A stretch of DNA of 16,321 nt from Fimadaptatus sp050946055. GTDB taxonomy: Bacteria; Bacillota; Clostridia; Christensenellales; Aristaeellaceae. Shown here one piece after another: positions 6,393-14,300 of this stretch (positions are counted from its first letter, which is position 1; each line of letters starts with the position of its first letter). The stretch covers positions 1 through 16,321 of the forward strand of contig JBMNUB010000054.1 in NCBI GenBank assembly GCA_050946055.1, given 5' to 3'. The notes under the pieces are model-generated. The model made no database searches and was not told where the DNA came from. It worked only from the letters and a program-made list of their open reading frames with translations. The translations under genes were made by a program, and so were the position numbers.

Positions 6393-7382
6393 TCACACCG
6401 CGCCCGGCGCGCAGATGACCCGCCCGGCGATGAAGTCCGAGGGCGCGAGCGAGGGATTGAGCCTGAGCAGGTGCGTGGGCGTGGTGTCGAAGCGCCGCGC
6501 CAGCGAGTTAAGCGATTCGCCGCGCTCTATAACGTGCGAGCGTGCGCCCTCTGCGCACAGGCGGCGCGTGCCGGGCGGAGGCAGGCATATCTGCTGACCG
6601 GCGGGTATGGCCTCTATGTTCAGCCCGGGATTGGCCGCGCTCAGCGCATCGTAGGATATGTTATAGCGCGTAAGCACCGTGCCAAGGCTCCATCCCATAG
6701 GCATGATTATCGATATGTTGTCGGACGCGCAGGGCCTTGCGGGCGGGCGCACGGTACAGTTAGGGCAGTCCGGCACGTCCGGGTATACGGGCGGCTGTCC
6801 GGGCGGCGCTATGGGCGTGACTGGCCTGTTCTCCGGCACGCAAAGCAGCTGCCCGGCTTGAAGCGCTGCGGGATCGGCATAGGGGTTGAGCTCGCTCAGC
6901 CGTGCCACGGTTATGCCGTGCGCCGCCGCTATCGACGCAAACGTATCGCCGCGCCGCACGCGGTACAGCTCGCCGCTGGGGCAGCTCACGCGCGCCATGG
7001 GTACGCATATCTCGTCGCCAAAGTTGAGCCGCGTGAATATCACGCCGGGATTGGCCTCGCGTATGGCGTCCGGGCGCACGCCATAGCGCGCCGCCACGCC
7101 TTCCAGAGTGTCGGTGCTGCGCCATGTGTAGCGCGTCTGTCCGCGCGGGCATACGCGCGAGGTTATGGTCTGACCGGAGCGACCGGATGCGCCGTATGTA
7201 TCGTCCTGCGCTGCGCCCATGTCGGGCGCGTCCGGTTCTGTGTCTGGAAGCACCGCCATGCCATCTTCGGGTATGCCCGCATCCTGCGTGTCTTGCTGCG
7301 CCGCGTCGCCGTCCATGGGCAGCTCGCTCATGCCGGGGCGCTCGTATTCGTTATCAGCCGTAAGTCTGAATGCCTGTTGCAA
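6393..7382 (-). CDS. Protein with four LysM domains
   Basis: 329 residues. Four LysM repeats can be placed at about 83-127, 138-182, 222-266 and 281-325; each ends in a G-x-x-[IL]-C-x-P-like strand (EICVP, LLCVP, QICLP, VICAP) and holds an N-P turn. LysM binds N-acetylglucosamine polymers such as peptidoglycan. The N-terminal 75 residues are acidic and low in complexity; a Pro-rich linker (185-218) separates repeats 2 and 3. I see no signal peptide or catalytic domain, so secretion is unproved; spore-coat-type LysM proteins also lack one. The start is debatable: ATG 7397 overlaps GGAGGTGA (7395-7388), which is well placed (7 nt) for TTG 7382, so I chose TTG. The open frame continues upstream to 7694 but that part does not look coding. 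It diverges from murA, another cell-wall gene. Confidence 0.82.
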   Translation of the reverse strand: MQQAFRLTADNEYERPGMSELPMDGDAAQQDTQDAGIPEDGMAVLPDTEPDAPDMGAAQDDTYGASGRSGQTITSRVCPRGQTRYTWRSTDTLEGVAARYGVRPDAIREANPGVIFTRLNFGDEICVPMARVSCPSGELYRVRRGDTFASIAAAHGITVARLSELNPYADPAALQAGQLLCVPENRPVTPIAPPGQPPVYPDVPDCPNCTVRPPARPCASDNISIIMPMGWSLGTVLTRYNISYDALSAANPGLNIEAIPAGQQICLPPPGTRRLCAEGARSHVIERGESLNSLARRFDTTPTHLLRLNPSLAPSDFIAGRVICAPGAV

Positions 7383-7788
7383 TCGGCTCACCTCCATGCG
7401 ACATACTATTCCAAAGGGCATCCGCGCGTTACAGTATGTTGAACGGACTGCGCAACCTCGTGCGGCGGCATGCAGGCGCGCTATGGCCATAGTGCATTGC
7501 GGGCGCGAGCGCGTCGCCTCACAGGCTTGCCCAATGCCCGCTTCCAAATGTGACTTTGAGCGGCGGATAATCGCAGAAATTTGCGGCGGCAAGCACATGA
7601 AGTGATGCAATATGCAGCTCATGCAGGCATGGACGCCGCACCCGCAATGTTCCCAAGTAATGGGCGCTTTGGCGGTTTGCGCACGGCACGGCATGTTAAT
7701 TCAAGCATGATATGGCGGCAAAAATGCAGGATTGACATCAGCTTAACAGTTAATGCGCGATTGCGAGCCTGTATTTGACGCAAAAAGG
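7383..7788. other. Divergent intergenic region between LysM gene and murA
   Basis: No supported gene. It contains an inverted repeat ACATACT/AGTATGT (7401-7407 with 7433-7439) just upstream of the LysM start, with CATACTGTA on the minus strand that resembles a sporulation-sigma -10, but no matching -35. There is also a palindrome TTAACAGTTAA (7743-7753). The sequence becomes more AT-rich towards the murA promoter. Confidence 0.5.
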
Positions 7789-7817
7789 TTGCGTGCGGGA
7801 GTAAAATTGTGTATAAT
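7789..7817 (+). promoter_or_regulatory. Promoter of murA
   Basis: TTGCGT (7789-7794), a 17-base spacer, and a perfect TATAAT (7812-7817). Start near 7824, giving an unusually long leader of about 147 nt. Confidence 0.6.
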
Positions 7818-7934
7818 TAGATTCTGTAGCGGTATGCTCATTTTTCGTTACTGTATATTGAAGATAACGCCGCGCTGAGCGGTGATATATATTTACCCGA
7901 TCGACCCAAACAGTCGCGCGGCTGCGCGCGGTGC

Positions 7935-7961
7935 AGGAGGTGAGCCGGTCCTTGGGACCGG
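7935..7961 (+). promoter_or_regulatory. Unusual murA ribosome site: Shine-Dalgarno followed by a hairpin
   Basis: AGGAGGTGA at 7935-7943 is 27 bases before the ATG at 7971, too far for normal use. Between them CCGGTCC (7945-7951), loop TTG, GGACCGG (7955-7961) forms a perfect 7-bp hairpin. Folded, it shortens the gap to about 10 nt. No in-frame ATG, GTG or TTG lies nearer the Shine-Dalgarno. Confidence 0.6.
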
Positions 7962-7970
7962 ATTGACGAT

Positions 7971-9245
7971 ATGGCGATAGAAGATGTGCTGAGGATCCGC
8001 GGCGGCGTGCCGCTTAGGGGCAGTGTGTGCGTGAGCGGCGGCAAGAATGCGGCAGTGGCCATAATACCCGCCGCGCTGCTGGCCGACGATGTGTCATACA
8101 TTGAGAATCTGCCCGAGATAGATGACGTATATGTGCTGGTGGAGATGCTGCGCGAGCTGGGCGCACAGGTCGAGTTCAGGGATGGCGTGCTGAAGATAGA
8201 TGCGCGCACGCTCTCGTCGTACAGGCCGCCGCTGGAGCTGACCTGCCGCATGCGCGCTTCGTACTATCTGCTGGGCGTGCTGATGGGGCGCTTCGGGCGC
8301 GCGGAAGTGCCTATGCCGGGCGGATGCGACATAGGCTCGCGCCCCATAGATCAGACCATAAAGGGCCTGCGCACGCTGGGCGTGGACTATCAGAGCAACG
8401 CGGGCGTGATGTACGTAAGCGCCGATCGCGTTGTGGGTTCGGACGTGTATCTGGATATGCCCAGCGTGGGCGCTACTATAAACACGATACTGGTCGCCGT
8501 ACTGGCCGAGGGCGTGACGCAGATACACAATGCCGCCCGCGAGCCGCATGTGGTAGACCTTGCCAACTTCTTAAACAGCATGGGCGCTTCGATAAAGGGC
8601 GCAGGCACGGATACCATACGCATACGCGGCGTGCGCAAGCTGCACGGCACGCGCTATACCATAATCCCCGACCAGATAGAGACCGGCACGCTGATGCTGG
8701 CCGCCGCAAGCACGCACGGCGACGTGGAGATACACGGCGTGATACCCACCCACATGGAGGCGCTGACCGCCAAGATGCTGGAGATGGGCATATACGTCCA
8801 CAGCGAGGAGGACGTGATTCACGTGCGTGCCACCTCGGGCAGGCCGCGCGGGCTGACCATAAAGACGCAGTACTATCCCGGATTTCCGACCGACCTTCAG
8901 CAGCCCATGACCGCGCTTTTGTGTACCTCGGGCGGCTCGTCGGTGATAAACGAGACGATATACGAGAGCCGCTTTAAGTACGCCGAGGAGCTGCTGCGCA
9001 TGGGCGCGAACATCCGCGTGATGGATCGCATCGCCATAGTCGAGGGCGTGGATAAGCTGACCGGCTGCCGGGTACACGCGACCGATCTGCGCGCGGGTGC
9101 GGCGCTGGTGGTTGCGGCGCTGGGCTGCGAGGGCGTGGCCGAGATAAGCGGCGTGCGCTACATAGATCGCGGCTACGAGGGCATGGAGGCCAAGCTGCGC
9201 GCGCTGGGCGCGGACATAGAGCGCGTCAAGATGGAAGTGGGCTGA
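7971..9245 (+). CDS. murA: UDP-N-acetylglucosamine 1-carboxyvinyltransferase (MurA)
   Basis: 424 residues, normal length. It catalyses the first committed step of peptidoglycan synthesis, adding enolpyruvate from PEP to UDP-GlcNAc in the cytoplasm. Landmarks: SGGKNAA with K25 and N26, catalytic C119 in P-G-G-C-D-I-G-S-R-P-I-D (116-127; fosfomycin target cysteine), D307 in YPGFPTDLQQP, R374 in DLRAGAAL, and R400 in RYIDRGYE. All key residues are present, so it should be active. Firmicutes often carry two MurA paralogues; which one this is cannot be told. The start is fixed by the family N-terminus, since no upstream start is in frame, although the ribosome site is distant and hairpin-bridged. 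Ile codons are 26 ATA, 4 ATC, 2 ATT. No clear terminator follows. Confidence 0.96.
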   Translation: MAIEDVLRIRGGVPLRGSVCVSGGKNAAVAIIPAALLADDVSYIENLPEIDDVYVLVEMLRELGAQVEFRDGVLKIDARTLSSYRPPLELTCRMRASYYLLGVLMGRFGRAEVPMPGGCDIGSRPIDQTIKGLRTLGVDYQSNAGVMYVSADRVVGSDVYLDMPSVGATINTILVAVLAEGVTQIHNAAREPHVVDLANFLNSMGASIKGAGTDTIRIRGVRKLHGTRYTIIPDQIETGTLMLAAASTHGDVEIHGVIPTHMEALTAKMLEMGIYVHSEEDVIHVRATSGRPRGLTIKTQYYPGFPTDLQQPMTALLCTSGGSSVINETIYESRFKYAEELLRMGANIRVMDRIAIVEGVDKLTGCRVHATDLRAGAALVVAALGCEGVAEISGVRYIDRGYEGMEAKLRALGADIERVKMEVG

Positions 9246-9430
9246 ACAAACAGCTCGAACTCAATAGGAATATGGACACCGCTTCACGGTGCGTCGCAGG
9301 GCGCAGCGCGTGGCGGCGTTTGCTTTTTTGGGCATATGCTCCGCGCGGATGGAGAGAGCTTTGCGCGGGGGAGGCGGCCTGCGCGCGAGGCATTGGGTGG
9401 CGCTTGACGGATGCATGTGGATTCCCTTGC

Positions 9431-9765
9431 GCAAGCGGCGTGCCAGAGCAGGATGAAGCCCATTCGGGCTGCGCCACAAGCAAGGCGAGCGCGTAGCAAA
9501 TGCAGTCCACGCAAGCGGCGTGCCAGAGCAGGGTGAAGCCCGTTTAGGTTGCGCCGCAGGCAAGGCGAGCGCGTAGCAAATGCAGTCCACGCAAGCGGCG
9601 TGCCAGAGCAGGGTGAAGCCCATTCGGGCTGCGCCACAAGCAAGGCGAGCGCGTAGCAAATGCAGTCCACGCAAGCGGCGTGCCAGAGCAGGGTGAAGCC
9701 CATTTGGGCTGCGCTGCAGGCAAGGCGGAGCGTGGAGCAAATGCAGTCCGCGCAAGCGGCGTGCC
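9431..9765. repeat. 80-bp tandem repeat, about 4.2 copies
   Basis: Units at 9431-9510, 9511-9590, 9591-9670 and 9671-9751 (81 bp), then a 14-base remnant. Each begins GCAAGCGGCGTGCC and ends near GCAAATGCAGTCC. Units 1 and 3 differ at one base over the part compared, while 2 and 4 share GCAGG in place of ACAAG, so the arrangement is A-B-A-B'. Units 1, 3 and 4 hold a small hairpin AGCCC-ATTC/ATTT-GGGCT, which is degraded in unit 2. As 80 is not a multiple of 3, successive units read in different frames, so the long open frames here are not a protein repeat. The flanking 9246-9430 shows no gene. Confidence 0.9.
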
Positions 9766-9832
9766 GGTATGCAGGCGGTCATGGCGCCGCTTTGCACAGT
9801 GTAGGCGCGCGCTTTTTGTGGATGCGCGGCGC

Positions 9833-9861
9833 TTGTTAGCGCGGCGGCGCTGTGATATAAT
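9833..9861 (+). promoter_or_regulatory. Promoter of the ThuA-like gene
   Basis: TTGTTA (9833-9838), a 17-base spacer, and TGATATAAT (extended -10 with perfect TATAAT at 9856-9861). Start near 9868, leader of about 56 nt. Confidence 0.7.
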
Positions 9862-9923
9862 GGCGGTGTAAAGAGCCGCATGGCGGCACTATATCCGGAT
9901 GACTGGATGTCAGGAGGATGAAT

Positions 9924-10661
9924 ATGATCCGCGTAACAGTATGGAATGAATACGAGCATGAGCGCAATGAGGAGCGCGTGGGCAAGGTATATCCAAAGGG
10001 CATACACGGCGCGATAGCCGAGTTCCTCGGGCGCGAGGAAGACCTCGAGGTGCGCACGGCGACGCTGGACATGCCCGAGCACGGCCTGACTAGGGAAGTG
10101 CTGGATTCCACCGACGTGCTGATATGGTGGGGCCACATGGCGCATCACAAGGTGTCCGACGAGGTGGCGCAGCGCGTGCGCGACCGCGTGCTGGAGGGCA
10201 TGGGCTTTGTGGCGCTGCACTCCGCGCACGCCAGCAAGCCCTTCCGCCTGCTCATGGGTACGCACAGCGAAAACCTGCGCTGGCGCGAGAACGACGAGCT
10301 GCAGCGCTATTGGATAGTAGCGCCCGGCCATCCCATCACTGAGGGACTGGGCGAGTATTTCGAGATACCGCACGACGAGTCCTATGGCGAGTACTTCGAT
10401 ATACCTCAGCCCGACGAGCAGGTGTTCATATCCTGGGTGCAGGGCGGCGAGGTGTTCCGCTCGGGCTGCTGCTGGCGCAGGGGAGCGGGGCGCGTGTTCT
10501 ACTTCCAGGCGGGTCATGAGACCTATCCGATATACTATCAGAGCGAGGTGCAGCGCGTGATACTCAACGCCGTGCGCTGGGCTGCGCCCTATGGCGGCAA
10601 TCTCGTGGTCACCGAGGCGCGCCACTGCAAGCAGACCCCCAACGAGCTGGCCGGCATCTGA
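9924..10661 (+). CDS. ThuA-like domain protein (trehalose utilisation family)
   Basis: 245 residues with the ThuA fold, a class I glutamine-amidotransferase-like alpha/beta domain. Seen: VTVWNEY near the N-terminus, the L-I-W-W-G-H-M-A-H-H block (66-75), A-L-H-S-A-H (97-102), A-P-G-H-P-I (133-138) and F-Q-A-G-H-E-T-Y-P (194-202). In rhizobia ThuA works with ThuB in conversion of disaccharides such as trehalose to 3-keto forms; here there is no ThuB or sugar transporter beside it, so the substrate is open. No signal peptide. ATGs exist at 9918 and 9924. The first directly abuts AGGAGG, the second is 6 nt from it, so I chose 9924. It is monocistronic, ended by the shared terminator at 10702. 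Confidence 0.9.
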   Translation: MIRVTVWNEYEHERNEERVGKVYPKGIHGAIAEFLGREEDLEVRTATLDMPEHGLTREVLDSTDVLIWWGHMAHHKVSDEVAQRVRDRVLEGMGFVALHSAHASKPFRLLMGTHSENLRWRENDELQRYWIVAPGHPITEGLGEYFEIPHDESYGEYFDIPQPDEQVFISWVQGGEVFRSGCCWRRGAGRVFYFQAGHETYPIYYQSEVQRVILNAVRWAAPYGGNLVVTEARHCKQTPNELAGI

Positions 10662-10701
10662 CCGTAGCCGGTATGCATGAGCGGCGCTTATAGCGAATAG
10701 G

Positions 10702-10760
10702 AAAGTCCCCATCACCGGCTGAGTCCGCATGGACTGCAATGGCTGGCGATGGGGACTTTT
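10702..10760. terminator. Bidirectional intrinsic terminator shared by ThuA and the Ig-like protein gene
   Basis: Perfect 12-bp stem AAAGTCCCCATC / GATGGGGACTTT (10702-10713 with 10748-10759), continued by CCGGC/GGCTGG-type pairing and an inner AGTCC-GCAT-GGACT hairpin (10722-10735). TTTT-ATAT follows on the plus strand, and A-rich flanks give a short U-tract on the minus strand. It sits between two convergent genes. Confidence 0.82.
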
Positions 10761-10766
10761 ATATGC

Positions 10767-12749
10767 TCATCCAATGCGCTTGCCGCCCCGCGAATGGGCG
10801 CTGCCGGATGAGGGCTTGCCCTGTCTGGGCAGGGCGGACCGGCCTGAAGGCTGGCCCGAGGGGTGCGGCATGCCGGGCTGACCGTGCCTGCGCGCGTCAT
10901 TGGGCGAGCCGGAGGGCCGCTGCCTGCCGTCCGATGTGCTGCTATGCGGCGCGGCGGGCTTGCTCTGCTGCGGCTTAATGCGTTGAGAGGCGCCGTCAAG
11001 CGCGGCCTCGCGCTCCTTCTTGAGCGTGCGCGAGGGTATATATACCTTTACATCGTCATCCTCGTCGGGCGCTTGAGGCGGCGCTGCGCTGCGCCCACGC
11101 CTGCGGCGGCCATTACGCCCGCGAGCGTTGCCCTTGCTGCGATAGCGCGAGCGGTTGACGCACAGCACGACTATGAGCATTATCGCTATGCACACGGCCA
11201 TGGCCAGCAGTATGGCCAGCACGCGGCTGAACATGGCATCGTATGCGCGCATGACGCTGGGAGCCATGGTGGCTGCGAGCGTGGGCGAGGGCTGTGCCGT
11301 TGGCATAGCCGTGGGCGCGGGCGCGCCCAGCGATATGGTTATCGGCCCTGCCAGCGCCTCTCGCGTAGCGCCGTCCTGCTGCGTCATGGTGGCCGAGAAG
11401 GTGAACATCTCATATCCGGTCACGGTGTACTGGGCGTTGATGGGCAGGCTCTCCCCTGCGCGCAGCACGTCCACATGCGCGATAGGGCCGCGCGTGCGCT
11501 CGGATATGTCTATGCCGGATATGTCGTATGTGCCGCCGTTGCACAGCATAAGCGTGAAGTTTACGGTATCGCCGCTGGCAACCGAGGTCCTGTCGGGCTG
11601 AGCGCTCAGTGTCAGGCTCTCCTCGTCGGCGCGGCTCACCACGTCTATCGTCAGCGAGTTGGACACGGCGGTCACGTCGCTGCCGGTGGTGTCGCTGGCG
11701 GTTATTGTGAACTTGAACGTGGTCTTGGACTGTATGCGCACGGCCTTGGCGTAGACAGTGTCCTTGCCGGCGCGCAAGTCGTCTATGAAGCCCAGATCGC
11801 CCAGCACCTGATCGCTGAGCTGTATCTTGCGATAGCCCACATTGCCGTTGTTTATCAGCTTGCAGCGCAGCATCACGGTGTCGCCTGGATTGACCAGCGT
11901 GGCATCCGATTCCAGCGCAACCTCAAGGCTGGGCTTGGCTATCTTTATCGACGATGAGGCGATGTCCTTTTGCACTATGTCCTGACTGCCCTCGAACGAA
12001 TAGCTCACCTGCGGCGTGCTGGTGAGCGCAGTCGTGCCTACGGTTACGCGCTGAGTGAAGGCCTTTTTTTCGTCCACGGCCAGCGTGTCCAGCTCACCCA
12101 CCACGCCGAACAGGGGATCGCTGACCTTTATGCCGGTCAGGGGTATGTTGCCGGTGTTCTTTACGGTGTATGTGAGCGTCACGCTCTGGCCGGGCTGGGC
12201 ATATGTCATGGATTGAGAGCGGCTGAACTCCAGCGCGGGCTGCACGCTGGCGCGCTCTATGGCGGCGCTCACGCGGCGCGTGACACTGCGCTCATACAGG
12301 GGGTCGCCCTTGGCCAGCACGTAGTTTACAGAGCAGTTGACCACGCCCGCGCTGAGCGCGTCTTCGTCTATGTTCAGCGTGCCGCGCCATGTATAGCTGC
12401 CGCTGAGGTCGAGATCGCGCGGCCCCCACAGCACATTGCCCTCCGCGTCCAGCAGCATGACATCGCCTATCACGTCATCGCCTACGTTGGTGAGCGTTAT
12501 CGAGGCGGGGCATGCGCCCGGCTTGGGCATGGCCTCCTCGCTCAGCTTCAGCACGGCGGTCAGCGGCTCATACTCCTCGCCGCCGGCTTCATCGGGCGCA
12601 GCGGTGGCAGAAGCGCGCGCCTGCTGTGCGCCGGGGTCGGTTGCGCCGCCTATCAGCCCGGCGGCGGGAGCGGCCTCAGCCGATGCGGATATCATCAGCA
12701 TAATGAGCGCCGTCAACACAATTAAGCGCCCGTGCCTAGCTTCAGTCAT
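10767..12749 (-). CDS. Exported, membrane-anchored protein with repeated Ig-like (DUF11/CARDB-type) domains
   Basis: 660 residues. N-terminal signal peptide (basic 1-8, hydrophobic 9-22, A-E-A-A near 24-27), then an extracellular part with about three successive beta-sandwich repeats (about 175-270, 273-370, 376-475). Each has a V-x-P-G-D/Q-x-V-x-L/F-x-x-x-x-x-N-x-G pattern, e.g. AQPGQSVTLTYTVKNTG and VNPGDTVMLRCKLINNG. A Thr/Pro/Ala linker (476-497) leads to one membrane helix (about 508-531). The cytoplasmic tail (532-660) is very basic and Pro/Ser/Gly-rich, with an acidic D-E-D-D-D patch (562-566). A surface-structural or adhesion role is likely; no enzyme motif is seen. AAAGGAGG lies 7 nt upstream of the ATG. 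The charged tail is unusual and could bind nucleic acid or acidic partners (inference). Confidence 0.85.
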   Translation of the reverse strand: MTEARHGRLIVLTALIMLMISASAEAAPAAGLIGGATDPGAQQARASATAAPDEAGGEEYEPLTAVLKLSEEAMPKPGACPASITLTNVGDDVIGDVMLLDAEGNVLWGPRDLDLSGSYTWRGTLNIDEDALSAGVVNCSVNYVLAKGDPLYERSVTRRVSAAIERASVQPALEFSRSQSMTYAQPGQSVTLTYTVKNTGNIPLTGIKVSDPLFGVVGELDTLAVDEKKAFTQRVTVGTTALTSTPQVSYSFEGSQDIVQKDIASSSIKIAKPSLEVALESDATLVNPGDTVMLRCKLINNGNVGYRKIQLSDQVLGDLGFIDDLRAGKDTVYAKAVRIQSKTTFKFTITASDTTGSDVTAVSNSLTIDVVSRADEESLTLSAQPDRTSVASGDTVNFTLMLCNGGTYDISGIDISERTRGPIAHVDVLRAGESLPINAQYTVTGYEMFTFSATMTQQDGATREALAGPITISLGAPAPTAMPTAQPSPTLAATMAPSVMRAYDAMFSRVLAILLAMAVCIAIMLIVVLCVNRSRYRSKGNARGRNGRRRRGRSAAPPQAPDEDDDVKVYIPSRTLKKEREAALDGASQRIKPQQSKPAAPHSSTSDGRQRPSGSPNDARRHGQPGMPHPSGQPSGRSALPRQGKPSSGSAHSRGGKRIG

Positions 12750-12805
12750 GCACCCGCCTCCTTTCCCGATTCTCCGGCACGCAATATATCACTACAATAT
12801 CCTTT

Positions 12806-12834
12806 ATTTTAGGACACGCAACATCCGTTGTCAA
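12806..12834 (-). promoter_or_regulatory. Promoter of the Ig-like membrane protein gene
   Basis: On the minus strand a perfect TTGACA (12834-12829), a 17-base spacer, and TAAAAT (12811-12806). Start near 12799, leader of about 50 nt with an AAAGGAGG ribosome site. Confidence 0.8.
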
Positions 12835-12960
12835 GTTTGAGGGGTATCTGAAATATATCAGCATCATTTTGTTCATATATTTAATTAAAACGCAAGATAA
12901 GGCGCGGGCGATAAAACGGGCCTTATGCCGCTCCTGCGCATATGCATATCAACGCCGAAT

Positions 12961-12989
12961 GGGGCGGCGGTCACTTTGACCACCGCCCC
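12961..12989 (-). terminator. Terminator-like hairpin after the DUF1015 gene
   Basis: 13-position stem GGGGCGGCGGTCA / TGACCACCGCCCC with one C-A mismatch and a CTT loop, 35 bases beyond the DUF1015 stop. No T-tract follows on either strand, as with the hairpin at 2911-2940. Confidence 0.5.
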
Positions 12990-13024
12990 AATATCCGTGT
13001 TCAGTTTGCGCCCATATGAGCGCC

Positions 13025-14284
13025 TCAGTCCGCGGTTATGCGGCGGCACTCCAGATAGAAGCGCTTCTCATGCGCCTCTCCCATGGAGAAGGTCTTGCGC
13101 GGCAGCGCGCCGCCCTGCTCCACTGCGGGGAACAGATTGGCCTTGTTCATGGGCTGAAGCAGTATGCCGCAGCAGTCCTCGCGCGCGGCCAGTCCGCGCA
13201 GCGCCTGTTCGCCGTGTACGAAGTCCATGCTTACCTCGGGGTGCAGCTTTACCCACTCGTCAAGGAAACTCTGCAGCGTGCCTACGTCTATGGCGTGGCG
13301 CGAGTCGGATACGGTCACGGTCATGTCGCTGCGGCCATTTACGAAGCGGAACACATGCCCCGCGCGCGCGCCGCGCTCCATGCGCATGCCGCCGCGCTCG
13401 CACCAAGCGCTGAAGTCGCGCAGCACCTGACCCATTTCTGCGCCAAACAGCACGCGGTGTACCGGCTCGAACACCAGCGCTTCGCTGTGCAGATTGACCA
13501 GTTCGCACAGCGCATAGCGCGCGGGATGCTGCTCGCGCTGCTCGGGCGTTAGATTATCGCGCATGTCCAGCCAGCACTGGCGCGCGGTGGCCAGCGAGTG
13601 ATTGCCGTCGCCCACGGCGATGAATATGTCGCCGCAGCGTTCGCGCAGCTCCTTCATTGCGCCCAGCACGAACTCCACGGCCTCGCCTTCGACCGCCCAG
13701 CCGCGTATGTGGCCGCCGCCCTGCATCAGCTCAAAGTCGTATACCTTGCTAAGGCTCTCGCGCATCTCGTACAGCGGCTCGATTACCGTGCGCAAAGCGT
13801 CGTCCAGCAGCATCATTATGTGGGGCAGCTCTATGGGCGCGCCGCGGCGTATCCTCACGCGCGGCGGTATGCGCTCCAGTATCGTGCCTTCGGTAGCACG
13901 TATGGGCGAGCGCGACCCCACGCTGAAGTCATACGCCTCCAGATCGACCGGGGCAATCAGCCCCACGCGCGCGCCGTATTCGCACTCGCGCTCGGTCAGT
14001 ATGAAGCCATGCACGCGCGGCTGTATCACGTCCTCGTCAATATAGCGCGCCATCTCGGAATTTATGGCATCTATGCGCGCGTCGCCCTCGCTCAGGAATG
14101 CCTCGGGATATATCAGCTTCAGCGTGGAGGGCGCATCGCCGACCAGCTGCTCGACCTCGTGCCAGTATTCGGGCTGCGAGGTGTACTGGTCGCATGCGAC
14201 CACGGCCCACTTGTGCATGTCGATACCATCGGCAGGCAGGTATATATCGTCCACCGCTAGGCAGACGTCGTTATGCTGTTCCAT
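13025..14284 (-). CDS. DUF1015 family protein (SerK-like kinase family)
   Basis: 419 residues, full length for the family. Conserved blocks: H-K-W-A-V-V-A-C-D-Q-Y-T-S-Q (24-37), R-A-T-E-G-T-I-L-E-R-I-P-P-R (129-142), A-V-G-D-G-N-H-S-L-A-T-A (223-234) and F-E-P-V-H-R (272-277). The family is distantly related to the ParB/sulfiredoxin fold, and some members have been described as free-serine kinases; I recall this only in outline, so the activity here is tentative. No signal peptide, so cytoplasmic. AGGAGG lies 6 nt before the ATG. It is monocistronic, with a hairpin in its leader and another after its stop. Confidence 0.88.
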   Translation of the reverse strand: MEQHNDVCLAVDDIYLPADGIDMHKWAVVACDQYTSQPEYWHEVEQLVGDAPSTLKLIYPEAFLSEGDARIDAINSEMARYIDEDVIQPRVHGFILTERECEYGARVGLIAPVDLEAYDFSVGSRSPIRATEGTILERIPPRVRIRRGAPIELPHIMMLLDDALRTVIEPLYEMRESLSKVYDFELMQGGGHIRGWAVEGEAVEFVLGAMKELRERCGDIFIAVGDGNHSLATARQCWLDMRDNLTPEQREQHPARYALCELVNLHSEALVFEPVHRVLFGAEMGQVLRDFSAWCERGGMRMERGARAGHVFRFVNGRSDMTVTVSDSRHAIDVGTLQSFLDEWVKLHPEVSMDFVHGEQALRGLAAREDCCGILLQPMNKANLFPAVEQGGALPRKTFSMGEAHEKRFYLECRRITAD

Positions 14285-14300
14285 CTTGCGCCTCCTGTTT

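Noticed and set aside
7383..7694. N-terminal extension of the LysM protein to 7694
   Set aside because: No ribosome site; composition (Cys/His/Ala-rich, stop-free by chance) is unlike the rest; a good ribosome site lies at 7395-7388.
9261..10739. Minus-strand open frame of 492 codons over the 80-bp repeats and antisense to ThuA
   Set aside because: It is antisense to a clear ThuA gene, and the repeat unit (80 bp) shifts frame each copy; no ribosome site. Its openness comes from GC-rich composition.
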